The position numbers were made by a program, and so were the translations under genes. Positions 52,224-60,824 of a stretch of 64,000 nucleotides of DNA are shown one piece after another. The DNA lies in the NCBI RefSeq assembly GCF_000473145.1, contig NZ_KI421500.1, positions 372,225-436,224 on the forward strand, written 5' to 3'. The notes below the pieces were generated by a model. That model did not search any database and was not told the origin of the DNA. It saw nothing but the letters and a program-made list of their open reading frames with translations. Positions within the stretch are counted from its first letter, which is position 1. Every line of letters begins with the position of its first letter. This stretch comes from Leisingera daeponensis DSM 23529 (GTDB lineage Bacteria > Pseudomonadota > Alphaproteobacteria > Rhodobacterales > Rhodobacteraceae).

Positions 52224-52565
52224 TCAGACCTGTTCGACCTTGACGGAGTCGCTCAGCACAAACGCCAGATGGCCCTTGATCTCTGCTGCATCCTCCTTGG
52301 GGTTTTCATAGCTCCAGGCCGCGTTTTCGGTGACCGAGGATTTGTTGGCGATCGAGAAATAGCTGGCCTCGCCCTTGTGCTCGCACAGGGTGGTTTTGCT
52401 GGTGCGGTCGAGGAATGCCATGGCAATGTCGTCGCGCGGGAAATAGATGACCGGATCCAGACCGCCCTCCGACAGCTCCAGCGCATTGGAAGTTTCGCCC
52501 AATACAGCGCCGCCGGAACGGACGACCCAGGTGCCTTCGGCCTTGCGGATACGGATATTTGTCAT
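52224..52565 (-). CDS. DUF427 domain-containing protein
   Basis: A 113-residue single-domain protein. The family pattern is WVVRSGGAVLGETSNALELSEGGLDPVIYFPRDDIAMAFLDRTSKTTLCEHKGEASYFSI, ending with AAWSYENPKEDAAEIKGHLAFV, a close match to DUF427. The fold is a small beta barrel; no activity is agreed. It is separate from the aminopeptidase gene, 73 bases upstream in the same direction. Confidence 0.9.
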   Translation of the reverse strand: MTNIRIRKAEGTWVVRSGGAVLGETSNALELSEGGLDPVIYFPRDDIAMAFLDRTSKTTLCEHKGEASYFSIANKSSVTENAAWSYENPKEDAAEIKGHLAFVLSDSVKVEQV

Positions 52566-52638
52566 GCGTGATTTCCCATTTTCTTCATTCGTGTCATCTT
52601 TTGTTCAGTCTATGTAACAGCCGGGTGTCAGACCCGGG

Positions 52639-54429
52639 TCACAAAGGCGCGGTTGCGGCATCAAGCCACGCCTGCGCGGCGGGGCTGAGCTGCGGTCCGA
52701 TTTTTGCTGCAACCTCCCGGTGATAGCTGTCGAGCCAGTCTTTCTCGTCCGCTGTCAGCAGGGCGGCATCCACCAGCCGCCGGTCGGCCGGGGCAAAGGT
52801 GAGCGTGCGCCAGCACAGCATGTCGCGCTCCGGGTCGCTGGTGTCAAGGGCCGGGGCCTGTTCAACGACCAGAAGGTTCTCGATGCGGATGCCAAAGGCG
52901 CCTTCGCGGTAGTATCCGGGCTCGTTCGACAGGATCATGCCCGGTTCCAGCGGCACATGGCTGGTGCGGGCCAGCCGCTGCGGCCCTTCGTGGACGCTCA
53001 GATAGGCGCCGACGCCGTGGCCGAGGCCGTGGTTGAAATCCTGCCCGGCCAGCCACAGCGGCATCCGCCCGATCGCCTCGATATCGCGGCCCGCCAGCCC
53101 CTTGGGCCAGCGCAGCCGGGACATCGCGATCATGCCCTGCAGCACGCGGGTGTAGGCGGCGCGTTCCTGCTCTCCTGGGGTGCCGATGGCGATGGTGCGG
53201 GTGATGTCGGTGGTGCCGTCCAGATACTGGCCGCCGCTGTCCAGCACCAGGAGGTGGCCGTCCTCCAGCCGGGTGTCGGTCTCTTCGGTCACGCGGTAAT
53301 GCATGACAGCGCCGTTTTCGCCGGTGCCCGCGATGGTTTCAAAACTGATGTCGCGCAGGGCGGGGTCTTCGCGGCGCAGCGCCTCCAGCTTCTTCACCAC
53401 GTCGATCTCGGTGAGGGTGCCGGGCGCCTGCGCGTCGAGCCAGGCCAGCATCTCGACAATCGCGGCGCCGTCGCGCAGGTGGGCTGCGGCACTTCCTGCG
53501 ATTTCGGCGGCGTTCTTGCGCGCCTTGGGCAGGGCACAGGGGTCGCCCGCCGCCACCAGCCGCTCGCCAAGCGCATCGGCCACGATCTGCGGCAGGGTGC
53601 CGGTGTCTGCGGCAACGGAGCCGTTGAGCGAGGACGCGGCCTTGAGGAAGTCTTCAGGCGGATGCAGTGTTACGGAGCCGTCAAAATGGCCCTGCACGCC
53701 GTCCAGCTTCTCTGCCGCCATGAACAGGTCCACCCGCGCGTCGCTGTGCAGGATGGCAAACCCGTGCGCCACCGGGTTGCGCGCCACATCGCTGCCGCGG
53801 ATGTTCAGCAGCCACATGATGCTGTCGGGCAGGGTGATCACTGCCGCTGCCTGGCCTGCGTCGTGCAGGTCCTTGGCCAGCCGCGCGCATTTGTCTGCGC
53901 TGCTTTCGCCTGCGTATTCCAAGGGGTGCGCGGCCACGGGGTTCATCGGCGGCGCGGGCTGGTCCTGCCAGATCCGGTCCACCAGGTTTTCGCTTTGCGC
54001 CAGGGTGATGCCGCTGCCCTTCAGCTCGTTCGTGAGGGTTGTGATCTGCCCTGTTGCATGCAGCCAGGGATCAAACCCAACCTTGCCGCCATTCGGAAGC
54101 TGCTCCTTCAGCCAGTCCGCCAGCTGCACCTCGGGCCAGGGCACGGGGGTGTAGTCCGCCGCCACCTGGCGCTTCACCTGGGTGCGGTAACGGCCGTCGA
54201 TGAAAACACCGGCAACGCCCTGCAGCACCGCGCAGAAGCCTGCCGAGCCGGTGAACCCGGTGAGCCAGCTAAGGCGCTCATCATGCGGCGCCACATATTC
54301 GCCCTGATGGGCATCGGCGCGGGGCACCAGGAAACCGTCCAGGCCTTCCGCCGCCAGTTCCTTGCGCAGGGCGGCCAGCCGGGGCGGGCCCTGTTCCGGG
54401 CGGGCGGTCACATCGAAGGTCTGATACAT
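52639..54429 (-). CDS. Aminopeptidase P family (Xaa-Pro aminopeptidase)
   Basis: A 596-residue three-domain aminopeptidase P of the M24B family, removing N-terminal residues next to proline. Two creatinase-like N-terminal domains (LVPRADAHQGEYVAPHDERLSWLTGFTGSAG) precede the pita-bread domain from about 300. Metal ligands are seen in LDSGGQYLDGTTDITRT, HGLGHGVGAYLSVHEGPQ, GMILSNEPGYY and FGIRIENL. The ATG at 54429 has GGAGA upstream and gives MYQTFDVTARPEQGP, a normal start; longer frames do not resemble the family. Confidence 0.94.
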   Translation of the reverse strand: MYQTFDVTARPEQGPPRLAALRKELAAEGLDGFLVPRADAHQGEYVAPHDERLSWLTGFTGSAGFCAVLQGVAGVFIDGRYRTQVKRQVAADYTPVPWPEVQLADWLKEQLPNGGKVGFDPWLHATGQITTLTNELKGSGITLAQSENLVDRIWQDQPAPPMNPVAAHPLEYAGESSADKCARLAKDLHDAGQAAAVITLPDSIMWLLNIRGSDVARNPVAHGFAILHSDARVDLFMAAEKLDGVQGHFDGSVTLHPPEDFLKAASSLNGSVAADTGTLPQIVADALGERLVAAGDPCALPKARKNAAEIAGSAAAHLRDGAAIVEMLAWLDAQAPGTLTEIDVVKKLEALRREDPALRDISFETIAGTGENGAVMHYRVTEETDTRLEDGHLLVLDSGGQYLDGTTDITRTIAIGTPGEQERAAYTRVLQGMIAMSRLRWPKGLAGRDIEAIGRMPLWLAGQDFNHGLGHGVGAYLSVHEGPQRLARTSHVPLEPGMILSNEPGYYREGAFGIRIENLLVVEQAPALDTSDPERDMLCWRTLTFAPADRRLVDAALLTADEKDWLDSYHREVAAKIGPQLSPAAQAWLDAATAPL

Positions 54430-54789
54430 CGGCGTCTCTCCAGCTGAAGGGCAGGGCGGCGAGCGGCAGGGGACCCCGGCCGCCGCGGCACAGAAAAGGC
54501 GCGGCCAGGGCGCGCGCCTTTGTTGTCCCAGATCACCCCCGTGCTGGCAAGGGCAGCGGCGGCGGGAAAGCACCGGATCTGACGGAACAGAACCGGCGGC
54601 GGCTCCCGCCCGGCCATCGGGGCATCAGGGAGGCCCCTTGGCCCGTTGGGCCAAGCGCCGGATGCCTGCGGCCTCTGGCGCAGCCGCGCGCGTCAGCGCG
54701 CGGCCGTGCCCAAGGCTGTGGACGGCATCTTGATGCAGGCCGAAGGCGCGGGAGCGCTCCCTGAGCCGCTTCCCGGGCCTGAGCGGGCG
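54430..54789. other. Intergenic region with inverted repeats between cobT and the aminopeptidase gene
   Basis: No gene seen in 360 bases. Two perfect inverted repeats occur: CTTGGCCC/GGGCCAAG (54637-54655) and GCCGCGCGC/GCGCGCGGC (54683-54704). Either could help to end cobT transcription; neither has a T-run. Confidence 0.45.
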
Positions 54790-56673
54790 TCAGCTGGCGC
54801 GCTTGATGCCCATGACCCGGGCGCGCGCGCGCGGGTCGCTGTCGAAGAGGGCCGCCAGCTGCTCGGTCATCGCGCCGGCCAGCTGCTCCACATCGGTGAT
54901 CGTCACCGCGCGCTCGTAATAGCGGGTTACGTCGTGGCCGATGCCGATCGCCAGCAGCTCCACCTGCTTTTTCTTCTCCACCATGGCGATCACGTCGCGC
55001 AGGTGTTTCTCCAGGTAGTTCGCCGGGTTCACCGACAGCGTCGAATCGTCGACCGGCGCCCCGTCGGAGATCACCATCAGGATCTTGCGCGCCTCGGGCC
55101 GGTGCATCATCCGCCGGTGCGCCCATTCCAGCGCCTCGCCGTCGATGTTTTCCTTCAAGAGGCCCTCTTTCATCATCAGCCCGAGGTTGGTGCGGGTGCG
55201 GCGCATCGGGGCATCCGCGCCCTTGTAGATGATGTGGCGCAGGTCATTGAGGCGTCCGGGCTGCTGCGGCCGGCCCTCGTTCAGCCAGGCCTCACGCGCC
55301 AGGCCGCCTTTCCAGGCGCGGGTGGTGAAGCCAAGGATCTCGACCTTCACGTTGCAGCGCTCCAGCGTACGGGCCAGCACGTCAGCGCAGATCGCGGCAA
55401 TCGAGATCGGACGGCCGCGCATCGAGCCGGAATTGTCCAGCAGAAGCGTCACCACGGTGTCGCGGAACTCGGTGTCCTTTTCCACCTTGAACGACAGCGG
55501 CGTGGTCGGGTTGGCCACCACGCGCGCCAGACGGCCGGCATCCAGAATGCCCTCCTCGCGGTCGAATTCCCAGCTGCGGTTCTGCTGCGCCTGCAGGCGG
55601 CGCTGCAGCTTGTTGGCCAGCCGGCTTACCGCGCCCTTCAGCGGCTCCAGCTGCTGGTCGAGATAGGCGCGCAGGCGCTCCAGCTCGGCAGGCTCTGCCA
55701 GCTCCTCGGCGGCGATTTCCTCATCGTGGGCGTCCCGGAAAACCTTATAGTCCGGGTCGGCCTCGGAGACCGGCGGCGGGGCAGGCGGCTCCAGCGGCGC
55801 CTCGCCGTCGGGCATCTCGGTGTCCTCGGCCAGCTCCTCGTCGGCCATCTCGTCCATCGAGACCTGGGCCTGGCTCTCGTCCTGCTGTTGCTCCTGGCTC
55901 TGCTCCGGCGATGCGTCGGCCTGTTCCTCCTCGGAGTCGTCCTGGCCGGTGCTGTCCGGGTCCTGCTGCTCCTCGGCGTTGTCCTCGGCCTCGTCGCCTG
56001 CGTCGTCGTCCAGATCATCCGGGTCATCGCCCAGCTGGTCGCCATAGCCGAGGTCGGAGATCACCTGCCGCGCCAGTTTGGCGAACGCGGCCTGGTCGGA
56101 AATCGTCTCGTCCAGGTTTTCCAGCGTGCCGCCGGCCTGGGCTTCGATGAACCCGCGCCACAGCTCCATGATATTGGCAGCACCTTCGGGCAGCGGGCGG
56201 CCGGTGGCCAGATGCCGGATCAGATAACCGGCGGAGGCGGCCAGCGGCGCCTCGGAAGACGACTTCATCTGGTCATAGCCGCGGCGGATCGACTCGTTGC
56301 GGATCTTCACGTCGATATTCGACGCGGTGCCGGGCATGTGGCGCGCGCCCATTGCCTCGCAGCGGGCGGTTTCCATCGCCTCATAGAGATCGCGGGCCAT
56401 TTCGCCCTGCGGCGCGTATTTCGCGTGGGTGGCGTCGTCGTGGAACCGGTGGCGCAGCGCCAGCGCATCCGCGGTGCCGCGGGCCAGCAGAACCTCTTCC
56501 CGCGTCATCCGGCGGGAGACCTGCGGCAGCCGCATGGAGTCGCCCGACAGCCCCGAGGGGTCCACCGTGTAGGTAACCGTCAGCTCCGGGTCGTTGGCCA
56601 TGACTTTGGTGGCTTCGGTCAGCGCCTTCTTGAACGGATCGGCGGGGTTATCGTTCGGCTTTTTCATGGTCAT
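54790..56673 (-). CDS. cobT: Aerobic cobaltochelatase subunit CobT
   Basis: A 627-residue subunit of the CobNST complex, which inserts cobalt in hydrogenobyrinate diamide in aerobic cobalamin synthesis. The order is an N-terminal domain with the CobT pattern (about 1-210), a very acidic low-complexity stretch rich in Asp, Glu, Gln and Ser (about 215-325), and a C-terminal von Willebrand A domain with the metal site [11 protein letters not shown]. Start ATG 56673 has GGAG ten bases upstream; the ATG two codons later is also possible. It overlaps the preceding gene by 26 bases. Confidence 0.95.
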   Translation of the reverse strand: MTMKKPNDNPADPFKKALTEATKVMANDPELTVTYTVDPSGLSGDSMRLPQVSRRMTREEVLLARGTADALALRHRFHDDATHAKYAPQGEMARDLYEAMETARCEAMGARHMPGTASNIDVKIRNESIRRGYDQMKSSSEAPLAASAGYLIRHLATGRPLPEGAANIMELWRGFIEAQAGGTLENLDETISDQAAFAKLARQVISDLGYGDQLGDDPDDLDDDAGDEAEDNAEEQQDPDSTGQDDSEEEQADASPEQSQEQQQDESQAQVSMDEMADEELAEDTEMPDGEAPLEPPAPPPVSEADPDYKVFRDAHDEEIAAEELAEPAELERLRAYLDQQLEPLKGAVSRLANKLQRRLQAQQNRSWEFDREEGILDAGRLARVVANPTTPLSFKVEKDTEFRDTVVTLLLDNSGSMRGRPISIAAICADVLARTLERCNVKVEILGFTTRAWKGGLAREAWLNEGRPQQPGRLNDLRHIIYKGADAPMRRTRTNLGLMMKEGLLKENIDGEALEWAHRRMMHRPEARKILMVISDGAPVDDSTLSVNPANYLEKHLRDVIAMVEKKKQVELLAIGIGHDVTRYYERAVTITDVEQLAGAMTEQLAALFDSDPRARARVMGIKRAS

Positions 56674-57112
56674 TCCCGAAATTCTCCAAACAAGTGGCCT
56701 TGTCGGAAACAAAGAGAGGGTGATGCCGCACTGTACTAGGAAAACGTATAGGTCCAAACGTATCCATGTACTGTTTCGTGTAGTCTCTCACGTTATCCGC
56801 GCTGTGCCTGGCCCAAGCCGCCCAAAAAGCTGATTTGAAAGGTTCCTCGAAAACCCAGTCAAAATCTGTCTTTAGATCCCAATTTCGCCCGGTTACCGGG
56901 TTTGACCGGTGGATCTGGCGGCGGATTTGCATCGCGTTGACCAGCGAGTGGCAGCGTGCCAACACAAATTCTGGCTCATCGCGCAGAGGGCTTCCCGCGA
57001 TAGGAATAAACCCCTCGTTGCGTTTGGCTTCCGCTGGATCAGCAGCCCCTAATGTTGCACTAGGAACCGCCACAGATGCTACAAACAGAATGGCTTTTGT
57101 GACCAATCTCAC
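56648..57112 (-). CDS. Unknown exported protein between cobS and cobT
   Basis: A 154-residue protein I do not recognise. Its start is GTG 57112, overlapping the cobS stop as GTGA, and its end overlaps cobT by 26 bases, so it is tightly coupled to both. Residues 4-24 ([20 protein letters not shown]) look like a signal peptide. Two cysteines (LARCHSL and KATCLEN) and many aromatic residues ([19 protein letters not shown]) follow. Base composition is lower in GC than the neighbours (29 G/C in the 60 bases from 56701). It could be a late insertion or a periplasmic partner; no function can be claimed. Confidence 0.7.
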   Translation of the reverse strand: MRLVTKAILFVASVAVPSATLGAADPAEAKRNEGFIPIAGSPLRDEPEFVLARCHSLVNAMQIRRQIHRSNPVTGRNWDLKTDFDWVFEEPFKSAFWAAWARHSADNVRDYTKQYMDTFGPIRFPSTVRHHPLFVSDKATCLENFGNDHEKAER

Positions 57113-58095
57113 CCCAGGCTCACGCTTGCGGCGCTTTCCGGAAGTTCCTCGTCGAAGCAGCGCTGGTAGAACTCGGCCACGGTCTGGCGCTCCAGCTCGT
57201 CGCATTTGTTCAGGAACGACAGGCGGAAGGCATAGCCCACGTTGCGGAAGATCTCGGCGTTCTGGGCCCAGTTGATCACCGTCCGCGGCGACATCACGGT
57301 GCTGAGGTCGCCGTTCATGAACGCGGTGCGGGTCAGGTCGGCAACGGTCACCATCTGGCTGATGGTCTTGCGGCCCTTCTCGGTATTGTAATGCGGCGCC
57401 TTGGACAGAACGATGGCGCTTTCGGCGTCATGGCTCAGGTAGTTCAGGGTCGAGACCAGCGACCAGCGGTCCATCTGGGCCTGGTTGATCTGCTGGGTGC
57501 CGTGATAGAGCCCGGTGGTGTCGCCGAGGCCCACGGTGTTGGCGGTGGCAAACAGGCGGAAGAACGGGTTCGGGGTGATGATCTCGTTCTGGTCCAGCAG
57601 GGTCAGCTTGCCGTCATGCTCCAGCACCCGCTGGATCACAAACATCACGTCGGCGCGGCCCGCGTCGTATTCGTCGAACACGATCGCAACCGGGTTGCGC
57701 AGGGCCCAGGGAAGGATGCCCTCGTGGAACTCGGTCACCTGCTTGCCGTCGCGCAGCTTGATCGCGTCCTTGCCGATCAGGTCGATGCGGGAAATGTGGC
57801 TGTCGAGGTTCACCCGCACGGAGGGCCAGTTCAGCCGCGCCGCGACCTGTTCGATGTGGGTCGATTTGCCGGTGCCGTGGTAGCCCTGGATCATGACACG
57901 GCGGTTGTGGCTGAAGCCTGCCAGGATCGCCAGCGTGGTTTCCGGGTCGAACTTGTAGGTCGGGTCCAGCGCCGGCACCCGGTCGGAGCTCTCGGCAAAG
58001 CCCTTGACCGTCATATCCGTGTCGATCCCGAACACATCGCGCACCGAAATTGCTTCGGTCGGTTTCGCATTCATGTCCACAAAGCCGTCGGTCAT
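57109..58095 (-). CDS. cobS: Aerobic cobaltochelatase subunit CobS
   Basis: A 328-residue AAA+ ATPase of the MoxR type that drives cobalt insertion with CobT and CobN. Walker A is GYHGTGKS with Lys77, Walker [14 protein letters not shown], sensor-type [14 protein letters not shown]. The start [25 protein letters not shown] is typical. The stop codon overlaps the start of the next gene in the form GTGA. Confidence 0.97.
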   Translation of the reverse strand: MTDGFVDMNAKPTEAISVRDVFGIDTDMTVKGFAESSDRVPALDPTYKFDPETTLAILAGFSHNRRVMIQGYHGTGKSTHIEQVAARLNWPSVRVNLDSHISRIDLIGKDAIKLRDGKQVTEFHEGILPWALRNPVAIVFDEYDAGRADVMFVIQRVLEHDGKLTLLDQNEIITPNPFFRLFATANTVGLGDTTGLYHGTQQINQAQMDRWSLVSTLNYLSHDAESAIVLSKAPHYNTEKGRKTISQMVTVADLTRTAFMNGDLSTVMSPRTVINWAQNAEIFRNVGYAFRLSFLNKCDELERQTVAEFYQRCFDEELPESAASVSLG

Positions 58096-58474
58096 CCCAG
58101 TCGATCCTTATCCCGCTTCCCTGTCATCAGGGTCCAATCCGCGGGATTGGTGCCCGATCTGGCGCGCGAGGGCAAGGGGAACAATGGCAGGAAACCAGCT
58201 GACGCCGCGATTGAAGCGGAACTGGACAGACGGTTGAGGCGGCCTCACGCACAGCGCCCCCGGCCGGGCAGCAGGGGGCGCGTTTTGCCGGCGACCGCGA
58301 CGCTTGGGGGGATAGGCTGCGGCCGGCACATCTTTGCCTAACCGCTGACTGCGGTGCGGGTCAAAGAAATAAAGATTCTATTATTAACTTTCGGCAAAAG
58401 ACCGCCCATCGCCAGCGGCGCCAGGAGGCCTGCGCTGCCGGCGGCAGCGGGTCCGGGACAGGATCCGGGCGGGA
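58096..58474. other. Region upstream of cobS
   Basis: No gene seen in about 380 bases. It holds the inverted repeat CCAATCC/GGATTGG (58134-58150), a GC-rich hairpin GCGCCCCC/GGGGGCGC near 58255-58282, and an AT-rich patch around 58365-58392 with one GANTC site (58375 area), which may hold a promoter. No cobalamin riboswitch pattern was recognised. Confidence 0.35.
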
Positions 58475-58843
58475 TCAGGCGGCCAGCGGCTGCTGCGGCA
58501 GCTCCAGACCTGTCAGCAGGCCGATCTCGCGGCGCAGGCTGCCGCCCAGGTGTTCCGGCTTGGCATAGGCCAGGCAGATCTTGTCGAAGGTCCGAAACCG
58601 GATCGGCACTGCCCCCTCGGTATCCGCCGAGGTAAACAGACCGCTCGACCGGGCCGCGCTGGCGGCGGCCTGCGTCACTGCTTCGGGACCTTCCAGAAAA
58701 ATGTGAACGGTCCCGCCGCTGCGGATCATCATGCCGGTGGCGCCGCCGTTCTGCATCGCCGGGCGGTTCTGGCTGATGAACCGGGCGATCTGCTGGTGGG
58801 TGGTGCCGGGGGCGAGTTTGGCGGTGATGACGAGGCGGTGCAT
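58475..58843 (-). CDS. Degenerate BLUF-like domain protein
   Basis: A 122-residue protein whose first 95 residues follow the BLUF layout: HRLVITAKLA, a helix, QNGGATGMMIRSGGTVHIFLEGPEAV, and a final strand. Compared with the true BLUF protein at 13239-13676 (RIIYVSQ, GVTGMLV...FLQVIEGP), the flavin-contacting Tyr is replaced by Ile and the Gln by a hydrophobic residue. Blue-light chemistry of the known type is thus unlikely; it may keep the ferredoxin-like fold for protein contacts. Homology is weak and by eye; it could be an unrelated small alpha/beta protein. Confidence 0.55.
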   Translation of the reverse strand: MHRLVITAKLAPGTTHQQIARFISQNRPAMQNGGATGMMIRSGGTVHIFLEGPEAVTQAAASAARSSGLFTSADTEGAVPIRFRTFDKICLAYAKPEHLGGSLRREIGLLTGLELPQQPLAA

Positions 58844-59063
58844 GGGCGGTCTCCTGTGAATTGGCGGCAGCTGTGAGGGCCGGGTGCGCTGAGGTTTCGA
58901 TAAGTTCAATCTAAACGAGTGCAGGCCGGTTTGCGCGCCAGCAAAGGTGTAGGATTGCCGCCTGACTGGCGGCAGAAGCGCGCCCGCCTGTCCTTTGGAA
59001 TAGCCCCCCTGACCCTTGTGCAGGGCGCTGGCGGCACCGGGCGCTGGACACCGGCCTCTGGTC

Positions 59064-59123
59064 AATCTCCCCCGGGGCAATCTCCCCTGGGAAACGCTCT
59101 CTAGGGAGAATCTCTCCCGGAAC
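59064..59123. repeat. Four-unit 15-bp tandem repeat
   Basis: Units begin at 59064, 59079, 59094 and 59109: AATCTCCCCCGGGGC, AATCTCCCCTGGGAA, ACGCTCTCTAGGGAG and AATCTCTCCCGGAAC. The core of each is near-palindromic (CTCCC-GGGAG like). The array lies in the 332-base gap between the dnaJ-like gene and the BLUF-like gene; the rest of that gap (58844-59063) shows no gene. Confidence 0.6.
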
Positions 59124-59151
59124 AAAAAAAAGAGCGGCCCCAGGCCGCCCT
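59119..59151 (-). terminator. Terminator of the dnaJ-like gene
   Basis: On the minus strand a GCGGCC/GGCCGC stem with a three-base loop (59134-59139 with 59143-59148) is followed by TCTTTTTTTTG. Strong terminator, 25 bases after the stop codon. Confidence 0.88.
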
Positions 59152-59175
59152 TTGCGCATCGCTGCTGTGCCCCGC

Positions 59176-59799
59176 TTACTTGAAGCTGCGGCTGTCCTTG
59201 ATCTGATCCCAGGCCCACATGACCTCCTGCAACTGCTCCTCCTGGCTGCGGTCGCCGCCGTTGATGTCGGGGTGCAGCACCTTGATCAGCTTCTTGTAGG
59301 ACTTGCGGATTTCGGCCTTGGTCCAGTCGTCCTTGGCTTCCAGGATCTCGATGGCGCGGCGCTCGGTGGGCGGCAGGCGGCGGCCCGTTTTGGCGCCGCG
59401 GCCCGGGTTCTGGGTGGCATTGGCGCCCAGCACCTGATGCGGATCCTCGATGCCAAGCCGCGCCCAGGCGCGCGCCTCGGGGTCGCCCATGGGCTTGGTC
59501 TGGCGCTCCCAGACCTTGTCCTTGGAGCGCTGCGCATTCAGCTCGGCTTCGGTGGTGCCTTCGAAGAAGTTCCACTTGTTGTTGTACTCGCGCACGTGCT
59601 CCTGGCAGAACCAGAAGTAGTCATCCAGCACGTCGGGCGCCTTGGGCGCGCGGAACTTGCCGGCTTCCTCGCAGCCGTCCTTGTCGCAGACGCGCACGGA
59701 GGTTTCGGACGCACCGGTAGCGGCCCGCCGCCCGCGCGGGTTTTTCTTCTTGGCGGAGCGGACGGACATATCGAAGCCAAAGGGATCGGATTTGGTCAT
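59176..59799 (-). CDS. J-domain (DnaJ-like) molecular chaperone protein
   Basis: A 207-residue protein with a C-terminal J domain (about 150-205) including the HPD motif at 176-178 (KVLHPDINGGD), which would stimulate a DnaK ATPase. The N-terminal half has a cysteine pair region (RVCDKDGCEEAGKFRAPKAPDVLDDYFWFCQEHVREYN) that could bind a metal. The ATG at 59799 has GAAGG upstream. The gene is divergent from bolA across 107 bases; this bolA/dnaJ/cobS/cobT grouping is common in alphaproteobacteria. Confidence 0.92.
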   Translation of the reverse strand: MTKSDPFGFDMSVRSAKKKNPRGRRAATGASETSVRVCDKDGCEEAGKFRAPKAPDVLDDYFWFCQEHVREYNNKWNFFEGTTEAELNAQRSKDKVWERQTKPMGDPEARAWARLGIEDPHQVLGANATQNPGRGAKTGRRLPPTERRAIEILEAKDDWTKAEIRKSYKKLIKVLHPDINGGDRSQEEQLQEVMWAWDQIKDSRSFK

Positions 59800-59906
59800 G
59801 GGGCGCACCTTCTAGACGCTTCTGTTCGACTCGGAGGCAGCAGTTTAGTCTAAGGGGCGCCAGATTGAAGGGGGCGCGCTGAAAAATTTATGGGGATGAG
59901 CGGAAA

Positions 59907-60161
59907 ATGAACGTGAAGCAGGAAATGGAAGCGGCCTTGCAGGCGGCCTTCGCGCCGAGCGCGCTGGAGGTCGTGAACGAAAGCCACAAGCACGCGGGCC
60001 ATGCGGGCGATGACGGCTCCGGAGAGAGCCATTTTGCGGTGCGGATCCGGTCAGAGGCGTTTGGCGGCATGAGCCGGGTGGCCCAGCACCGCGCCGTTCA
60101 CAAGGCGCTGGGCGGGATCGTGCCGCGCATCCACGCGCTGGCGCTGGACACCGGCGTCTGA
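59907..60161 (+). CDS. bolA: BolA family protein
   Basis: An 84-residue BolA protein, which works with monothiol glutaredoxins in iron-sulfur handling and in stress morphology control. The helix-turn-strand core includes the conserved VVNESHKHAGHAG and ESHFAVRIRSEAFGGMSRVAQHRAVHKAL, ending in IHALALDTG. All invariant histidines are present. It is convergent with the DUF4177 gene, with 17 bases between the stops. Confidence 0.95.
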   Translation: MNVKQEMEAALQAAFAPSALEVVNESHKHAGHAGDDGSGESHFAVRIRSEAFGGMSRVAQHRAVHKALGGIVPRIHALALDTGV

Positions 60162-60178
60162 TCCCGAAGGGGGGAGGA

Positions 60179-60655
60179 TCAGTCCTCCCCGTCGCCCTTT
60201 CGCGCGGCCCGGTTTTTCAGCGTGGTGGTCACGCCCGAGACAGGGCTGAGCTCCTCCGCGCCATCGCCGGACTGCATTTTGGCGGCTCCGGCGCCCGGAC
60301 CCGGCGTGGCGCTGCCGGGGGCTTCGGGGGCGCCTGCGGTGGCGGTCAGCGGCGGTTCGCTGTGGCGGAACTCCACGGCGGCGCCCCGGCCCGGAACCTG
60401 CGCGGCCTCCGGCTTTTCCGCTGCGAGCGCGCGGCGGAACACCAGGACGTTGCGCCAGTTGGTGGTGGAGCCGGTCAGCCCGGAGCGCTCCTCGCTTGGC
60501 AGCAGCTCCGCACGCTGAAACTCCCAGCCCTCGGCCGCCATCTCGTTCAGCAGGATCTCGATCGAATTGGCAAAGCGCGCCTCGGGTGTCTTCACCCCCT
60601 TCGCCTTGGTGCCCTTGGCGGGGGCGGGCATCACCTTGTACTCAAATGCTTGCAT
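60179..60655 (-). CDS. DUF4177 domain-containing protein
   Basis: A 158-residue protein. The first 75 residues match DUF4177 (MQAFEYKVMPAPAK...ANSIEILLNEMAAEGWEFQRAELLPSEE...RNVLVFRR), a small alpha/beta domain without known activity. The second half is low complexity, rich in Ala, Gly and Pro, and probably unfolded. No operon partner; pepT lies 170 bases upstream in the same direction. Confidence 0.82.
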   Translation of the reverse strand: MQAFEYKVMPAPAKGTKAKGVKTPEARFANSIEILLNEMAAEGWEFQRAELLPSEERSGLTGSTTNWRNVLVFRRALAAEKPEAAQVPGRGAAVEFRHSEPPLTATAGAPEAPGSATPGPGAGAAKMQSGDGAEELSPVSGVTTTLKNRAARKGDGED

Positions 60656-60824
60656 GAACGTCTCCTGTTTCGGCCTGAAGCTTTAGCGGAAAGGCGGGAG
60701 CGGTCAAGGGCCGGAGCGGCGGCGCAGGCCCGGCGCGCCGCCGTTTTCAGGGGCGGAAAACGGCCCGGAATTCAGGCGCTTTCCGAGCCGGAGTTTTTGA
60801 ATTATTCCGGGGTCGGCAGCCGGT

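Noticed and set aside
54646..56739. Plus-strand open frame of about 700 codons
   Set aside because: Antisense to cobT; the Leu/Val-rich part is the complement of its acidic low-complexity region.
58096..58474. Possible cobalamin riboswitch upstream of cobS
   Set aside because: No B12-box-like sequence or expected multi-stem layout was recognised by eye.
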